This document shows, in pieces, positions 6,844-15,216 of a stretch of 38,589 bases of DNA. The stretch is from Byssovorax sp. (GTDB lineage Bacteria; Myxococcota_A; Polyangia; Polyangiales; Polyangiaceae): positions 1 through 38,589 of the forward strand of contig JANYGI010000159.1 of the NCBI GenBank assembly GCA_025362495.1. Direction: 5' to 3'. Below the pieces are notes generated by a model, which worked only from the letters and a program-made list of their open reading frames with translations, made no database searches and was not told where the DNA came from. The stretch's first letter is position 1; each line of letters opens with the position of its first letter. A program made the position numbers and the translations under genes.

Positions 6844-7992
6844 GTGCGGCGCGATCTCCTCGATTTCGACCTGCCCCCCGAGCGCATCGCGACGCATCCC
6901 GCGGCCGCGCGCGACGGAGCTCGCCTGCTCGTGCTCGATCCCGCGCACGATACGCTCACGCACAGCACGATCCTCGAGCTTGAAGCGCGCGTCGCGCCGG
7001 GCACGTTGCTCATCGTCAACGACACGCGCGTCGTGCCGGCTCGCCTGCTCGGGACGAAGGACGGCACCGGCGGACGCGCGGAGATCCTCCTGGTACGACG
7101 CCTCGGCGAGGCTTCGATCACCGAGGGGAATCGATCGATCCCGGCCGAGCGCTGGCGCGCGATGGGCCGCTCCTCGAAGCCGCTCCGGCCGGGCGCGCGC
7201 CTCGCGTTCCGGGCGCGCGCCGCGGCCGCGGGCGCAGGCCCCACCGTGCTGCGAGCGCAGATCGAGCAGCGCTCCACCGACGATGGGCTCCTCGACGTGC
7301 TGCTCTTCACGCCCGACGCGAGCTCGATCGACGCGGCGCTCGAGGCGGCCGGCCACATGCCGCTGCCGCCGTACCTCCACCGCGCCGACGAAGACGAAGA
7401 TCGCGAGCGCTACCAGACGGTGTTCGCGCGCGTGAAGGGCGCCGTCGCCGCGCCCACGGCCGGCCTGCACCTCTCGCAAGCGCTGCTCGATCGCCTGGAA
7501 AACAAGGGTGTTCAGCGCGCCAGCATCACGCTCCACGTCGGCCTCGGGACCTTCCAGCCGGTGACCGCGGACGACCTCGACGATCACCCGATGCACGTCG
7601 AGCACTACGACGTCCCCGAGGCGACGGCGCAGGCGATCGCGGCGGCGCGATCCCGCGGCGCGCCGGTGCTGGCGATCGGCACCACGGTCGTCCGCGCGCT
7701 CGAGAGCACCGCCGACCGCGCGCGACCCGGCTGCGTGCGCGCCGGCTCCGGCGAGACGCGGATCCTGATCCAGCCCGGGTACGATTTCGCGGTGGTCGAC
7801 CAGCTCCTGACGAACTTCCATCTGCCGCAATCGACGCTGCTGGCGCTGGTTTCGGCGTTCGCGGGGCGCGAGCGCGTGCTGGATGCCTATCGCTCTGCCG
7901 TCGAGAACGGCTACCGTTTCTTCTCCTATGGCGATGCGATGCTGATCCAGTCCCGCGATCCACGGCCCGCCCGCGGCGAGGCCACCTCGTGA
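6844..7992 (+). CDS. queA: S-adenosylmethionine:tRNA ribosyltransferase-isomerase
   Basis: QueA transfers and isomerises the ribosyl part of SAM onto preQ1 in the tRNA anticodon loop, giving epoxyqueuosine, the penultimate step of queuosine synthesis. The 382-residue frame shows family landmarks in order: LLIVNDTRVVPARLLG near residue 54, YLHRADEDEDRERYQTVFA near 178, APTAGLH near 205, and NFHLPQSTLLALVSAFAG near 325. It is slightly longer than typical because of an insertion around residues 95-130. The start is GTG at 6844, preceded by GAGG-like sequence. Its stop overlaps the tgt start (GTGA at 7989-7992), so the two enzymes of the same pathway are translationally coupled. Confidence 0.93.
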   Translation: MRRDLLDFDLPPERIATHPAAARDGARLLVLDPAHDTLTHSTILELEARVAPGTLLIVNDTRVVPARLLGTKDGTGGRAEILLVRRLGEASITEGNRSIPAERWRAMGRSSKPLRPGARLAFRARAAAAGAGPTVLRAQIEQRSTDDGLLDVLLFTPDASSIDAALEAAGHMPLPPYLHRADEDEDRERYQTVFARVKGAVAAPTAGLHLSQALLDRLENKGVQRASITLHVGLGTFQPVTADDLDDHPMHVEHYDVPEATAQAIAAARSRGAPVLAIGTTVVRALESTADRARPGCVRAGSGETRILIQPGYDFAVVDQLLTNFHLPQSTLLALVSAFAGRERVLDAYRSAVENGYRFFSYGDAMLIQSRDPRPARGEATS

Positions 7993-9113
7993 CGGCGCCC
8001 TCGACCCCGGGCTTCGCGTTCCGTGTCGACGCGACGTGCGGCAACGCGCGCACCGGCGTGCTCACCACGCCGCACGGCGACGTGCCGACGCCGACGTTCA
8101 TGCCCGTCGGTACGCAGGGCAGCGTGAAGACGCTCTCCCCGGACGAGGTCGCCGCGACGGGCGCGCGCATCGTCCTCGGCAACACCTACCACCTGTGGCT
8201 GCGCCCCGGCCCCGAGGTCGTCGCGCACAACGCCGGCCTCCACGGCTTCACGAAGTGGCCGCACGCGATGCTCACCGATTCAGGAGGCTTCCAGGCCTTC
8301 TCGCTCGCGGAGCGGCGCACGCGCAGCGAAGACGGCTTCGTGTTCAAATCACACCTCGACGGTTCACGCCATGCGCTCTCGCCCGAGGTCGCCATGAAGG
8401 TGCAGGGGCAGCTCGGCGCCGACATCGCGATGCAGCTCGACGTGTGCCCGCCGGGCGAGTCGCCGCTCGCCGAGATCGAGGACGCGTGCCGCACGACGAC
8501 GCGCTGGGCGCGCCGCTGCCTCGCCGCGAAGCGCCCCGATCAAGCGCTGTTCGGCATCGTTCAAGGTGGCACCAACGCGGCCCTCCGCCGCGCCCACGCC
8601 GACGAGCTCGGCGCGCTGCCCTTCGACGGCCTCGCTCTCGGCGGCTTCAGCGTCGGCGAGCCGATCGAGCGAATGCACGAGGTCGTCGGCGAGATCGCCT
8701 CCACGCTCGATGAACAGCGCCCGCGCTACCTGATGGGCGTCGGCACCCCGCGCGATCTGATCCTGGCGATCGCCGCCGGGGTCGACATGTTCGACTGCGT
8801 CCTGCCGACCCGCAACGCGCGCAACGGCCAGGCGCTCACGCAGTCAGGGCGCGTCGTGATCAAACAGGCCCGCTACAAGGAAGACCTGTCGCCCCTCGAT
8901 CCCACGTGCTCGTGCCCGACCTGCGCCGGCGGCTACTCGCGCTCGTACTTGCGTCACCTGTTTCTTGCCGGCGAGATCCTCGTGCTACGGCTGTTCTCCG
9001 TGCACAACCTCCACCTCTACGGGCGCCTCGTGCGCGAGGCCCGCGAGGCGATCCACGCGGGCACCTACCCGGCCTTCGCCGCGGCCTGGGCCAGCGCCGG
9101 GAGCGCCTCGTGA
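7989..9113 (+). CDS. tgt: tRNA-guanine transglycosylase
   Basis: Tgt exchanges guanine-34 for preQ1 in GUN-anticodon tRNAs, the step before QueA. The 374-residue protein has the base-binding D97 in LTDSGGFQ, D151, the catalytic nucleophile D269 in FDCVLPTRNARNG, and the structural zinc site C307-x-C309-x-x-C312 with H339. The zinc-site spacing is one residue longer than in E. coli because of an extra Gly after the third Cys. It starts with GTG inside the queA stop. The next gene begins 58 bp downstream on the same strand and may be read through. No queuosine-precursor genes (queC/D/E/F) are in the window. Confidence 0.95.
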   Translation: MTAPSTPGFAFRVDATCGNARTGVLTTPHGDVPTPTFMPVGTQGSVKTLSPDEVAATGARIVLGNTYHLWLRPGPEVVAHNAGLHGFTKWPHAMLTDSGGFQAFSLAERRTRSEDGFVFKSHLDGSRHALSPEVAMKVQGQLGADIAMQLDVCPPGESPLAEIEDACRTTTRWARRCLAAKRPDQALFGIVQGGTNAALRRAHADELGALPFDGLALGGFSVGEPIERMHEVVGEIASTLDEQRPRYLMGVGTPRDLILAIAAGVDMFDCVLPTRNARNGQALTQSGRVVIKQARYKEDLSPLDPTCSCPTCAGGYSRSYLRHLFLAGEILVLRLFSVHNLHLYGRLVREAREAIHAGTYPAFAAAWASAGSAS

Positions 9114-9171
9114 CCGCACCGCGCTGTTGCCGTGGAACCCGCGCTCGGGTAACGTCCCCCGACGGCGTCGA

Positions 9172-11028
9172 ATGAGCGAAGACGCGAAGAAGCCGCTGGG
9201 GCGCATTCTGCTTCGGCAGCACGCGGTGACCCAGCCCGATCTCGACGAGGCGCTCGCCCAGGGCGAAGCCGGCGGGCTTCCGCTCGCCACCCGCATGATC
9301 GAGTCGGGCACCCTCTCCGAGATCGCGGCGCTGAAGGCCCTCTCCGAGCAGAGCGGCGTCCCCGGGATCGACCTCAACCAGATCTGCGTGCGCCTCAAGG
9401 ATCTGAGCATCCTCCCGAAAGAGGTCGCGGTCCGCCATCGCCTCCTGCCCGTGCTCGTGCGCGACGATCGCGTCTTCGTCGCCATGGCCGCGCCGACCGA
9501 GAAGAAGGTCATCGACGAGATCGAGTTCGTCACGGGCAAGCACGTTTTCCCGTACATCGCGCTCGCCGGCCCGCTGATGCGCGTGATCAGCTCGGCCTAC
9601 GAGATGCGCGATCGCGGCGAGGCTTTCTACGTCGGCCCGCAGTGCCCGCCGGAGATCCAGCGTCGCGCTGGCCTCGCGCCGACGCCGGTCGAGGCGCCGC
9701 CCGAGGTCGGTCGCCAGACCGCGCTGCCTCCCGCGCCGCCCGTCGGAGCGCGATCAATCACGCCGCAAGAGGCGCCCGTCATCCGCGCCTCGGCGCCGGC
9801 CGCATCAGCCAGGCCGCGCGAGGGCAGCGTCGCCGCGCGGATGCCGCAGCAGTCGCCGAACAGCCCGCGCGAGGGCAGCGTCGTCGCCCGCCTGGCGAAC
9901 GTCGGCGGCGCGCCGCCCCTCCCGAACCGTCGGCCGCCCCCGCCGCAGGGCTCGCTGCGTCCCTCGCTCGAGGGCCCGCCGCCGAGCGATCCGTCGGTGC
10001 CTCCCTCGCGCAAATCGGACCCCGATGCGGGCTTCCGGCCGGGCTACACCGGCACCACGAACGCCCCGCCGCCCCGCCCCGGCGCGACGGGCCCCGCCGC
10101 CACGGTCGCGCGCGTCGCGGCCTCGCTCTCGCCGGTGATCGTCGACGACGCGATGGGCAAGATGACGATCGCCGACGAGCTCAGCGACACCGACTTCGGC
10201 CTCGCCGATCGCGATCTCTCGGTGATGACGGCGCTCCCGCAAGCCGCGCCGCCGCCCGCCACGCCCGGCCAGCGCACCGTGCTCATCGTCGACGACGAGA
10301 CCGACATCCGCAAGCTCCTGCGCCGCGTGTTCGACGACCGCGGCTACCGCGTCCTCGAGGCCGACCGCGGCTCGACGGCGCTGAGCATGGTGAAGGAGCA
10401 CATGCCCGACGTGATCATCCTCGACGCGATGCTGCCGGAGGTGCACGGCTTCGACATCGCCAAGCGCCTCAAGGGCACCGAGCGCTACGGCCACATCCCG
10501 ATCGTGATGGTCTCGGCGGTGTACCGCGGCTGGCGCTTCGCCGAGGATCTCAAGACGAGCTACGGCGTGGACGCGTACCTCGAGAAGCCCTTCAAGGTCG
10601 GCGACGTCGTGCGCGCCGTCGAGAACGCCCTCGAGCGCAACGCCCAGCCGCAGGACCCCGAGAAGATCTCCGCCGAGGCCGAGAAGATGCTCAACGCCGG
10701 CATCGCCGCGTACAAGCAGGGCGACATCGCGACGGCGATAGACCACCTGCGCGAGGGCACGCGGATCGATCCGCTCGCGTACCGGCTGCACTACCACCTC
10801 GGCCTGCTCCACGGAAAGCAAGGCCGCGTGTACGACGCCATCCAGGAGCTGCAGACGGCGCTCGAGATCAACGGCCGCCACTTCCCCGCCCTGAAGAACC
10901 TCGCGGTGCTCTATCAAAAGGCCGGCTTCCGCAACAAGGCCATCGAGATCTGGGAGCGCGCCCTCGCCGTCGCGCCGGACGACGCGACGCGCCTGTCGAT
11001 CAAGGAGCACCTCGTTGGGCTCCTGTAG
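9172..11028 (+). CDS. GspE-N / receiver / TPR fusion protein
   Basis: This 618-residue protein joins three modules. Residues about 1-145 resemble the N-terminal domain of type II secretion/type IV pilus ATPases (LGRILLRQHAVTQPDLDEAL..., VAVRHRLLPVLVRDDRVFVAMA). Residues 150-365 are a Pro/Ala-rich linker in which PREGSV(A/V)AR occurs twice. A receiver domain (about 369-485: TVLIVDDETDIRK, phospho-acceptor D418, K in YLEKPF) and at least three TPR-like repeats (about 500-615) follow. There is no ATPase core, so it probably acts as a phospho-regulated adaptor. The in-frame extension upstream of 9172 overlaps tgt and is rejected. It is followed 57 bp later by the GltJ/AgmX-like gene; a motility or polarity role is an inference from that neighbour. 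Confidence 0.85.
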   Translation: MSEDAKKPLGRILLRQHAVTQPDLDEALAQGEAGGLPLATRMIESGTLSEIAALKALSEQSGVPGIDLNQICVRLKDLSILPKEVAVRHRLLPVLVRDDRVFVAMAAPTEKKVIDEIEFVTGKHVFPYIALAGPLMRVISSAYEMRDRGEAFYVGPQCPPEIQRRAGLAPTPVEAPPEVGRQTALPPAPPVGARSITPQEAPVIRASAPAASARPREGSVAARMPQQSPNSPREGSVVARLANVGGAPPLPNRRPPPPQGSLRPSLEGPPPSDPSVPPSRKSDPDAGFRPGYTGTTNAPPPRPGATGPAATVARVAASLSPVIVDDAMGKMTIADELSDTDFGLADRDLSVMTALPQAAPPPATPGQRTVLIVDDETDIRKLLRRVFDDRGYRVLEADRGSTALSMVKEHMPDVIILDAMLPEVHGFDIAKRLKGTERYGHIPIVMVSAVYRGWRFAEDLKTSYGVDAYLEKPFKVGDVVRAVENALERNAQPQDPEKISAEAEKMLNAGIAAYKQGDIATAIDHLREGTRIDPLAYRLHYHLGLLHGKQGRVYDAIQELQTALEINGRHFPALKNLAVLYQKAGFRNKAIEIWERALAVAPDDATRLSIKEHLVGLL

Positions 11029-11085
11029 CTGCCAGAAGCGTCGTAATGTGAGACCGTCCCCCCCTAGCGAGGTGGCCGCGCACCG

Positions 11086-13188
11086 ATGAAGTTTCTCTGC
11101 GACAACTGCAAAGCCAAGTACCAGATCGGGGACGACAAGGTCGCCGGCAAGACGGTCCGCATGAAGTGCCGTCGGTGTGGCTTCGACATCCACGTCAACG
11201 CCAGCACCATCGTCGAGGAGACGAGCGCCGCCCCGTGGCCCGACGCCTCGGCGACGATGCAAGGATCGATGGCGATCGTCACGCCGGAGCTCGCGGCGTC
11301 GCTGGGCCTCACCTCGCCCGCAGCGCCTCGTCCGGCGGAGGCGTCGAGCATCCCCAAGCCGACGATCCCCCGCGCCGTGGCCGCGCCGCGCGCGCCGATC
11401 GCAGCCCCCGCGCCGCCGGCCGCGGCGCCGCAGCCGGACTGGAACCAGGCGGGCGGCGAGATCGACGACGAGAGCACGGCGATCATGACGATCCCGCTGC
11501 GCGTCGCCGTCGCCGCTGCGAAGGCCGCCTCGAGCGCCGGCGCCCCGTCGCCCGCTGCGCCGCCGGCGGCCACGCCCTCGGCACGCCCGCTCTCCACGAC
11601 GCCCCGTCCCGCGCCCGCCGCGACGCCGCGCCCGGCCGTCGCAGCGACGCCCCGCCCCGCCGGCCTTGCGCCTCGCCCCGGCGCGCCGCGCCCCGGCGCC
11701 GCCTCGCCGGAGCCGGCGCCCGCCGCCTCCGCCAGCGCCAAGCCCGCGCCCGGCGGGGTCGCCGGCGCCTTCGCCCGCGCGGCTCAGGCACCGGAGCCCG
11801 CGGCGGCGTCCATCCCCGAAGACGGCTGGTACGTCGGCATCGCCGGCACGCCCTTCGGCCCCGCGAGCCTCGACGCGATCCGCGAGAAATGCCGCGCCGG
11901 CGACGTCCACGCCGAGTCCCTCGTGTGGCGCGACGGCCAGGGCGAATGGAAGCCCCTGCGCACCTTCCCTGCCCTGCTGACGATGCTCAACGTCGTCAAC
12001 GCTGGCAACTCCGTCAACGCTGGCAACGCTGGCAACGCTGGCAACGTCGCCGACGCGGCGCGCGTCGCCTCGCTCGCATCCAACGTCCCGGCGGCCACGC
12101 CGACCCCCGCGCCGTACACCTCGCCGACCGAGCCGGCCCCGTCCGAGCCGCCGGCTGCCGCGCCTGCTCCTTCGCCCGACCCGCCGTACGCGGTCTCGGC
12201 GTTCGCCTCGCCGATGGGGCGCGGCTCCGCGGCGACCGCCGTCCTCACCGACGTGTTCCCCGATCGCGCGGGCGACCCGTTCGCCGCGCTGGGGCTGTCC
12301 ACGGGCGCTGCCGCGAGCAGCGCGTCGCCGTCGGCTGCCCCGGTCGCGGCGCTCGCCGATCCTTTCGCGCCGCCGGCTCCCGCGCCCGCGCCCGCGCCGG
12401 ATGCGACGGCCGCGGCACCTGCGCCGTCGAAGGCGCCGTCATCGCCGGACAGCGCCGCGAGCGGCTTCGCCTCGGGGCCGACAGGCGTACCGGTCGACAT
12501 CGACGACGTGGTCCCCCCGCCGCGACGCTCGCAGCCGCACCCGATGGCGTACGCGTTCATCGCCTTCGCGGCCGTGTTCGGCGGCGTGGCGGCCTACGTG
12601 CTCCTGTCCAAGCCGCCGGCACCGATCGTCGTTATCCAGGCGTCGCCCAGCGCCGTCGTGGCCACGCCTCCGCCGTCGTCCGACAAGCCCCAGGCCTCGG
12701 CCGAGGTCGCCGTCGGCGAGCTCACGACCGACTCCTCCGGCGCCCCCGTCGTCCGCCAGGGCGGGCCCCTCACCGGCCCGAAGCCGAAGAGCTCCGCGGG
12801 CGCCGTCGCCGCGCCGATCGACACGTCGGGGTTCACCAGCACCATCCCCGGCCCGTCGACGGCCGTCGTGCCGCCGACCAACGCGGGCAGCCAGCTCTCG
12901 GCGGGCGAAATCCAGGGCGTCGTCGCGCAGAACCAGTCGATCGTCAAGCGCAAATGCTGGCAGCCCGCGCTCGAGTCGCGCGCCGCCAACGCGCCGAGCA
13001 ACGCGCGCGTGAACGGCTCGATCACCATCGGCGCGAGCGGCAGCGTCGAGTCCGCTTCGGCGAGCGGCGGCGAGCGCGATTTCCCCGGCCTCGCGAGCTG
13101 CATCGCCGGCCGCATGAAGGGCTGGAAGTTCCCGCCCTCGAGCAGCTCCACGCCGGTCAACGTCCCCTTCGTCTTCGCGGGCCAGTAG
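11086..13188 (+). CDS. GltJ/AgmX-like zinc-ribbon, GYF and TonB-C membrane protein
   Basis: This 700-residue protein matches the architecture of M. xanthus GltJ (AgmX), an inner-membrane component of the focal-adhesion gliding machinery whose cytosolic zinc-ribbon and GYF domains contact MglA. Seen here are an N-terminal MJ0042-type zinc ribbon with C5, C8, C28 and C31, and a long Ala/Pro linker. A GYF_2 domain follows (about 246-301: GWYVGIAGTPFGPASLDAI). After a second Pro/Ala linker there is one transmembrane helix (about 488-508) and a periplasmic TonB-C-like end (about 606-700: VKRKCWQPALE..., SITIGASGSVESA). A 9-bp tandem repeat at 11998-12042 encodes NAG units just after the GYF domain. 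Many myxobacterial paralogues share this layout, so exact orthology to GltJ is not certain. Confidence 0.82.
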   Translation: MKFLCDNCKAKYQIGDDKVAGKTVRMKCRRCGFDIHVNASTIVEETSAAPWPDASATMQGSMAIVTPELAASLGLTSPAAPRPAEASSIPKPTIPRAVAAPRAPIAAPAPPAAAPQPDWNQAGGEIDDESTAIMTIPLRVAVAAAKAASSAGAPSPAAPPAATPSARPLSTTPRPAPAATPRPAVAATPRPAGLAPRPGAPRPGAASPEPAPAASASAKPAPGGVAGAFARAAQAPEPAAASIPEDGWYVGIAGTPFGPASLDAIREKCRAGDVHAESLVWRDGQGEWKPLRTFPALLTMLNVVNAGNSVNAGNAGNAGNVADAARVASLASNVPAATPTPAPYTSPTEPAPSEPPAAAPAPSPDPPYAVSAFASPMGRGSAATAVLTDVFPDRAGDPFAALGLSTGAAASSASPSAAPVAALADPFAPPAPAPAPAPDATAAAPAPSKAPSSPDSAASGFASGPTGVPVDIDDVVPPPRRSQPHPMAYAFIAFAAVFGGVAAYVLLSKPPAPIVVIQASPSAVVATPPPSSDKPQASAEVAVGELTTDSSGAPVVRQGGPLTGPKPKSSAGAVAAPIDTSGFTSTIPGPSTAVVPPTNAGSQLSAGEIQGVVAQNQSIVKRKCWQPALESRAANAPSNARVNGSITIGASGSVESASASGGERDFPGLASCIAGRMKGWKFPPSSSSTPVNVPFVFAGQ
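11998..12042 (+). repeat. 9-bp tandem repeat inside the GltJ-like gene
   Basis: AACGCTGGC occurs at 11998-12006 and then three times in a row at 12016-12042, with a related unit (AACTCCGTC) between. It encodes NAG tripeptides in the linker after the GYF domain. Repeat-number change would keep the reading frame and only vary linker length. Confidence 0.7.
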
Positions 13189-13298
13189 CCCTCCGCTGGG
13201 CCCGCCCGCGGCCCGAACCCGGCTCGACGCGCCGGTTTGTTCGTGACGAAGCGCACGCGCGTTTTGACGCCTGCGCGCTTCGCGGCTAAGCGTGGACG

Positions 13299-13706
13299 AT
13301 GACCGAACGCAAGATCCGGGTCCTCGTCGCCAAGCCCGGTCTCGACGGCCACGATCGCGGCGCGAAGGTCGTCGCTCGGGCCCTGCGCGACGCCGGCTTC
13401 GAGGTCGTCTACACCGGCCTCCACCAGACCCCGGAGATGATCGCCGCGGCCGCCGTGCAAGAAGACGTCGACGCGGTCGGACTCTCGATCATGTCGGGCG
13501 CGCACAACACCCTCTTCCCGGCCGTGATCGACGCGCTCCGCGCCCGCGGCGCCGACGAGATCGTCGTCTTCGGCGGCGGGATCATCCCCGACGAAGACAT
13601 CGAGCGCCTCCGCGCGGCCGGCGTCAAAGGCGTCTTCACGCCGGGCACCCCGCTGAAGACCATCATCGACTGGGTCCACGCGAACATCGTCCCCCAGAAC
13701 GCCTGA
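13299..13706 (+). CDS. methylmalonyl-CoA mutase C-terminal (B12-binding) subunit
   Basis: This 135-residue protein is a stand-alone cobalamin-binding domain of the methylmalonyl-CoA mutase small-subunit type. The DxHxxG motif is D16-G-H18-D-R-G21, where H18 ligates cobalt. The SxL-equivalent (GLSIMSG) and the GGG motif ([12 protein letters not shown]) follow in order. In split mutases this subunit pairs with a separate catalytic subunit that interconverts (R)-methylmalonyl-CoA and succinyl-CoA or isobutyryl/butyryl-CoA; no large subunit is in the window. The ATG at 13299 is chosen over the GTG at 13292, which is in a different frame. The gene stands alone between the GltJ-like gene and the palindromic element. 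Confidence 0.88.
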   Translation: MTERKIRVLVAKPGLDGHDRGAKVVARALRDAGFEVVYTGLHQTPEMIAAAAVQEDVDAVGLSIMSGAHNTLFPAVIDALRARGADEIVVFGGGIIPDEDIERLRAAGVKGVFTPGTPLKTIIDWVHANIVPQNA

Positions 13707-13750
13707 GCCTCGGCGCCCGTCGAACGGCCCACCCTCCAGGGCCTCTTCCA

Positions 13751-13777
13751 GGTGGCTGGTGTCAGACACCAGCCACC
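13751..13777. repeat. 27-bp near-perfect palindrome, REP-like
   Basis: GGTGGCTGGTGTC and GACACCAGCCACC form perfect 13-bp arms around a single A. It lies 44 bp after the mutase-subunit stop and touches the larger inverted-repeat element, so the two may form one composite unit. It could also serve as a terminator for the upstream gene. Confidence 0.8.
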
Positions 13778-13900
13778 GGAGCCGTCGGTGATTTTCGTCG
13801 AGCCGGGCGCGCGGCCAAGGCGGAGGAGGAGCCGTACGCAAGTACGGTGACGACGACAACGCCGGCCCCGCGCCCGGATCGGCGAAAAGCACCAGGCTCC
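13778..13900. repeat. 123-bp inverted-repeat element (MITE- or REP-like)
   Basis: The arms 13787-13816 and 13864-13893 pair at 26 of 30 positions (cores GGTG-N-TTTTCG and CCGGGCGCG). Six more bases, GGAGCC at 13778-13783 and its complement at 13895-13900, extend the arms to the element ends. The centre holds a perfect CCGTAC/GTACGG stem (13832-13847) closed by a GCAA tetraloop, flanked by purine-rich GAGGAGGAG on one side and GACGACGAC on the other. The right end overlaps the first base of the minus-strand stop codon at 13900-13902. The whole unit could fold into one long hairpin in DNA or RNA. Confidence 0.75.
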
Positions 13901-15111
13901 TAGAAGATCATCCCGAGATCGACACCGAGCGTCCACTGCTTGGCGACGCCCTTGAACTCGTTGTCGCCCGTGCCCGCAGCGGCCTTGTCGCCGAGCTTGA
14001 TCCCCGTCACCGGATCGACCTGATGATCCGAGCCTTGATTGGCCGCCTCGGGGCTCGTCAGGTCCGTCACGAAGTGAACGCCGAGCTTCACCACCTGGAC
14101 GCGGAACTGCAGGCCGAAGTCGAGGCGATGGCGGGTGAGGCGAACGGCGTTGAACACGCCGGTGTTGTTGAAGTCGCCGCCGCTGCCCTTGCCGGCGTTG
14201 CTGGAGCACACCGGGGTACCATCGCGGTACGGCGTGGTCGAATCGGGGGTGGCCGGGGTATTGGTCCCCTTGAATCCACAGGCAGCCACAGGATCGGTGT
14301 TGGGCGTGAAGTCGACGAGGCCAGAGTCCCCGAAGATCCGGATCCACTGATAGCCACCATAAGGCGTGATGATCAGCGATCCTGCGATGGGGATGGGCTT
14401 GGAGAGCTGGGCGTCGAAGCCGGCCACGGTGAGCTGCATCTCCGGGGTTCCGGCCACCGTACGGACCGAGCCGCCGACGGAGATATCCGGGAAGATCGCC
14501 GGGATCCCGGTGCGAAAGCCCTCGAGGATCGACATCCGCACGTCGGCGCCGATGGTGAAGATGGTGGTGTTGGACAGCCACCCGAACGCGCCAGTCAGCT
14601 CGAGGCCGAAGGGGAAGCCCTTCCTGATCTTCATCTGGTAGAGCTGAAGGAGGCCGGCGGGCGTGGGGTTGCTGTCGGAGAAGCGTTTGCTCGAGGGGTC
14701 TTGAAGGCCCTGAGTCCCGCGCTTCCAGTAATCGGCCTTGTTGTCGATCGACGTGTAGTCCGCCTCGATGGCGAGCTCGAACCCGCCGAAGCCGGTGGAG
14801 CGCGCCGAGTGCATCGCCGAGGGGGCGACGGCGAAGCCGTACTGGGCGACGAGCTTGGAGAAGTCTCCATCCTTCGCGCGGCAGAAGGCCGGGGCGCCGC
14901 CGGTCGGGTGATACGCCGGGTTGTAGTAGAGTCCCCCGCCCGTCCCGACGGACCGACAGCCTTGATCGACGACGAACCGGCCGAGCGCCGGGTCCATCGT
15001 GTCGGCCGCCGCAGGGCGAGGAGAAACAATCGCCGCCGCGGCCAGGGCCAGCGCGGTAGCGAGACGGGCCGCAGAGCGGAGGGGGCGCTGTTTGTCTTTG
15101 GTTCCAGGCAT
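13900..15111 (-). CDS. outer-membrane beta-barrel protein, unknown function
   Basis: This 403-residue protein has a signal peptide (Arg-rich start, LATALALAAAAIVSPRPAAA, cleavage near residue 37) and a mature part rich in alternating, aromatic-flanked strands (FGGFELAIEADYTSID, FGLELTGAFGWLS, LIITPYGGYQWIRIFG, HRLDFGLQFRVQVVKLGVHFVTDL). The final residue is Phe in a strand (VDLGMIF), the C-terminal signal expected for BAM-inserted barrels. No substrate can be assigned. The start is the ATG at 15111; a longer in-frame opening to 15720 runs antisense through trmL and is rejected. The stop codon abuts the 123-bp palindromic element, and the divergent trmL starts 105 bp away. Confidence 0.8.
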   Translation of the reverse strand: MPGTKDKQRPLRSAARLATALALAAAAIVSPRPAAADTMDPALGRFVVDQGCRSVGTGGGLYYNPAYHPTGGAPAFCRAKDGDFSKLVAQYGFAVAPSAMHSARSTGFGGFELAIEADYTSIDNKADYWKRGTQGLQDPSSKRFSDSNPTPAGLLQLYQMKIRKGFPFGLELTGAFGWLSNTTIFTIGADVRMSILEGFRTGIPAIFPDISVGGSVRTVAGTPEMQLTVAGFDAQLSKPIPIAGSLIITPYGGYQWIRIFGDSGLVDFTPNTDPVAACGFKGTNTPATPDSTTPYRDGTPVCSSNAGKGSGGDFNNTGVFNAVRLTRHRLDFGLQFRVQVVKLGVHFVTDLTSPEAANQGSDHQVDPVTGIKLGDKAAAGTGDNEFKGVAKQWTLGVDLGMIF

Positions 15112-15216
15112 ACCGAAGTCTCGGGACGAGGCTACGTGTCTGCTCGTGGCTCCGTCAAGGGATAGGTCACGCGCGACGCGCTTGCTCCCCGCGCCGCGTC
15201 GCCGGATAGAGGCGTC

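Noticed and set aside
9805-11910. 701-codon minus-strand ORF across two plus-strand genes
   Set aside because: It has shadow-frame composition (Arg/Gly/Ala) and overlaps two well-supported genes.
13751-13900. intrinsic terminator as full explanation of the palindromes
   Set aside because: There is no U-tract, and the size and internal organisation exceed a terminator; it may still stop transcription as a side effect.
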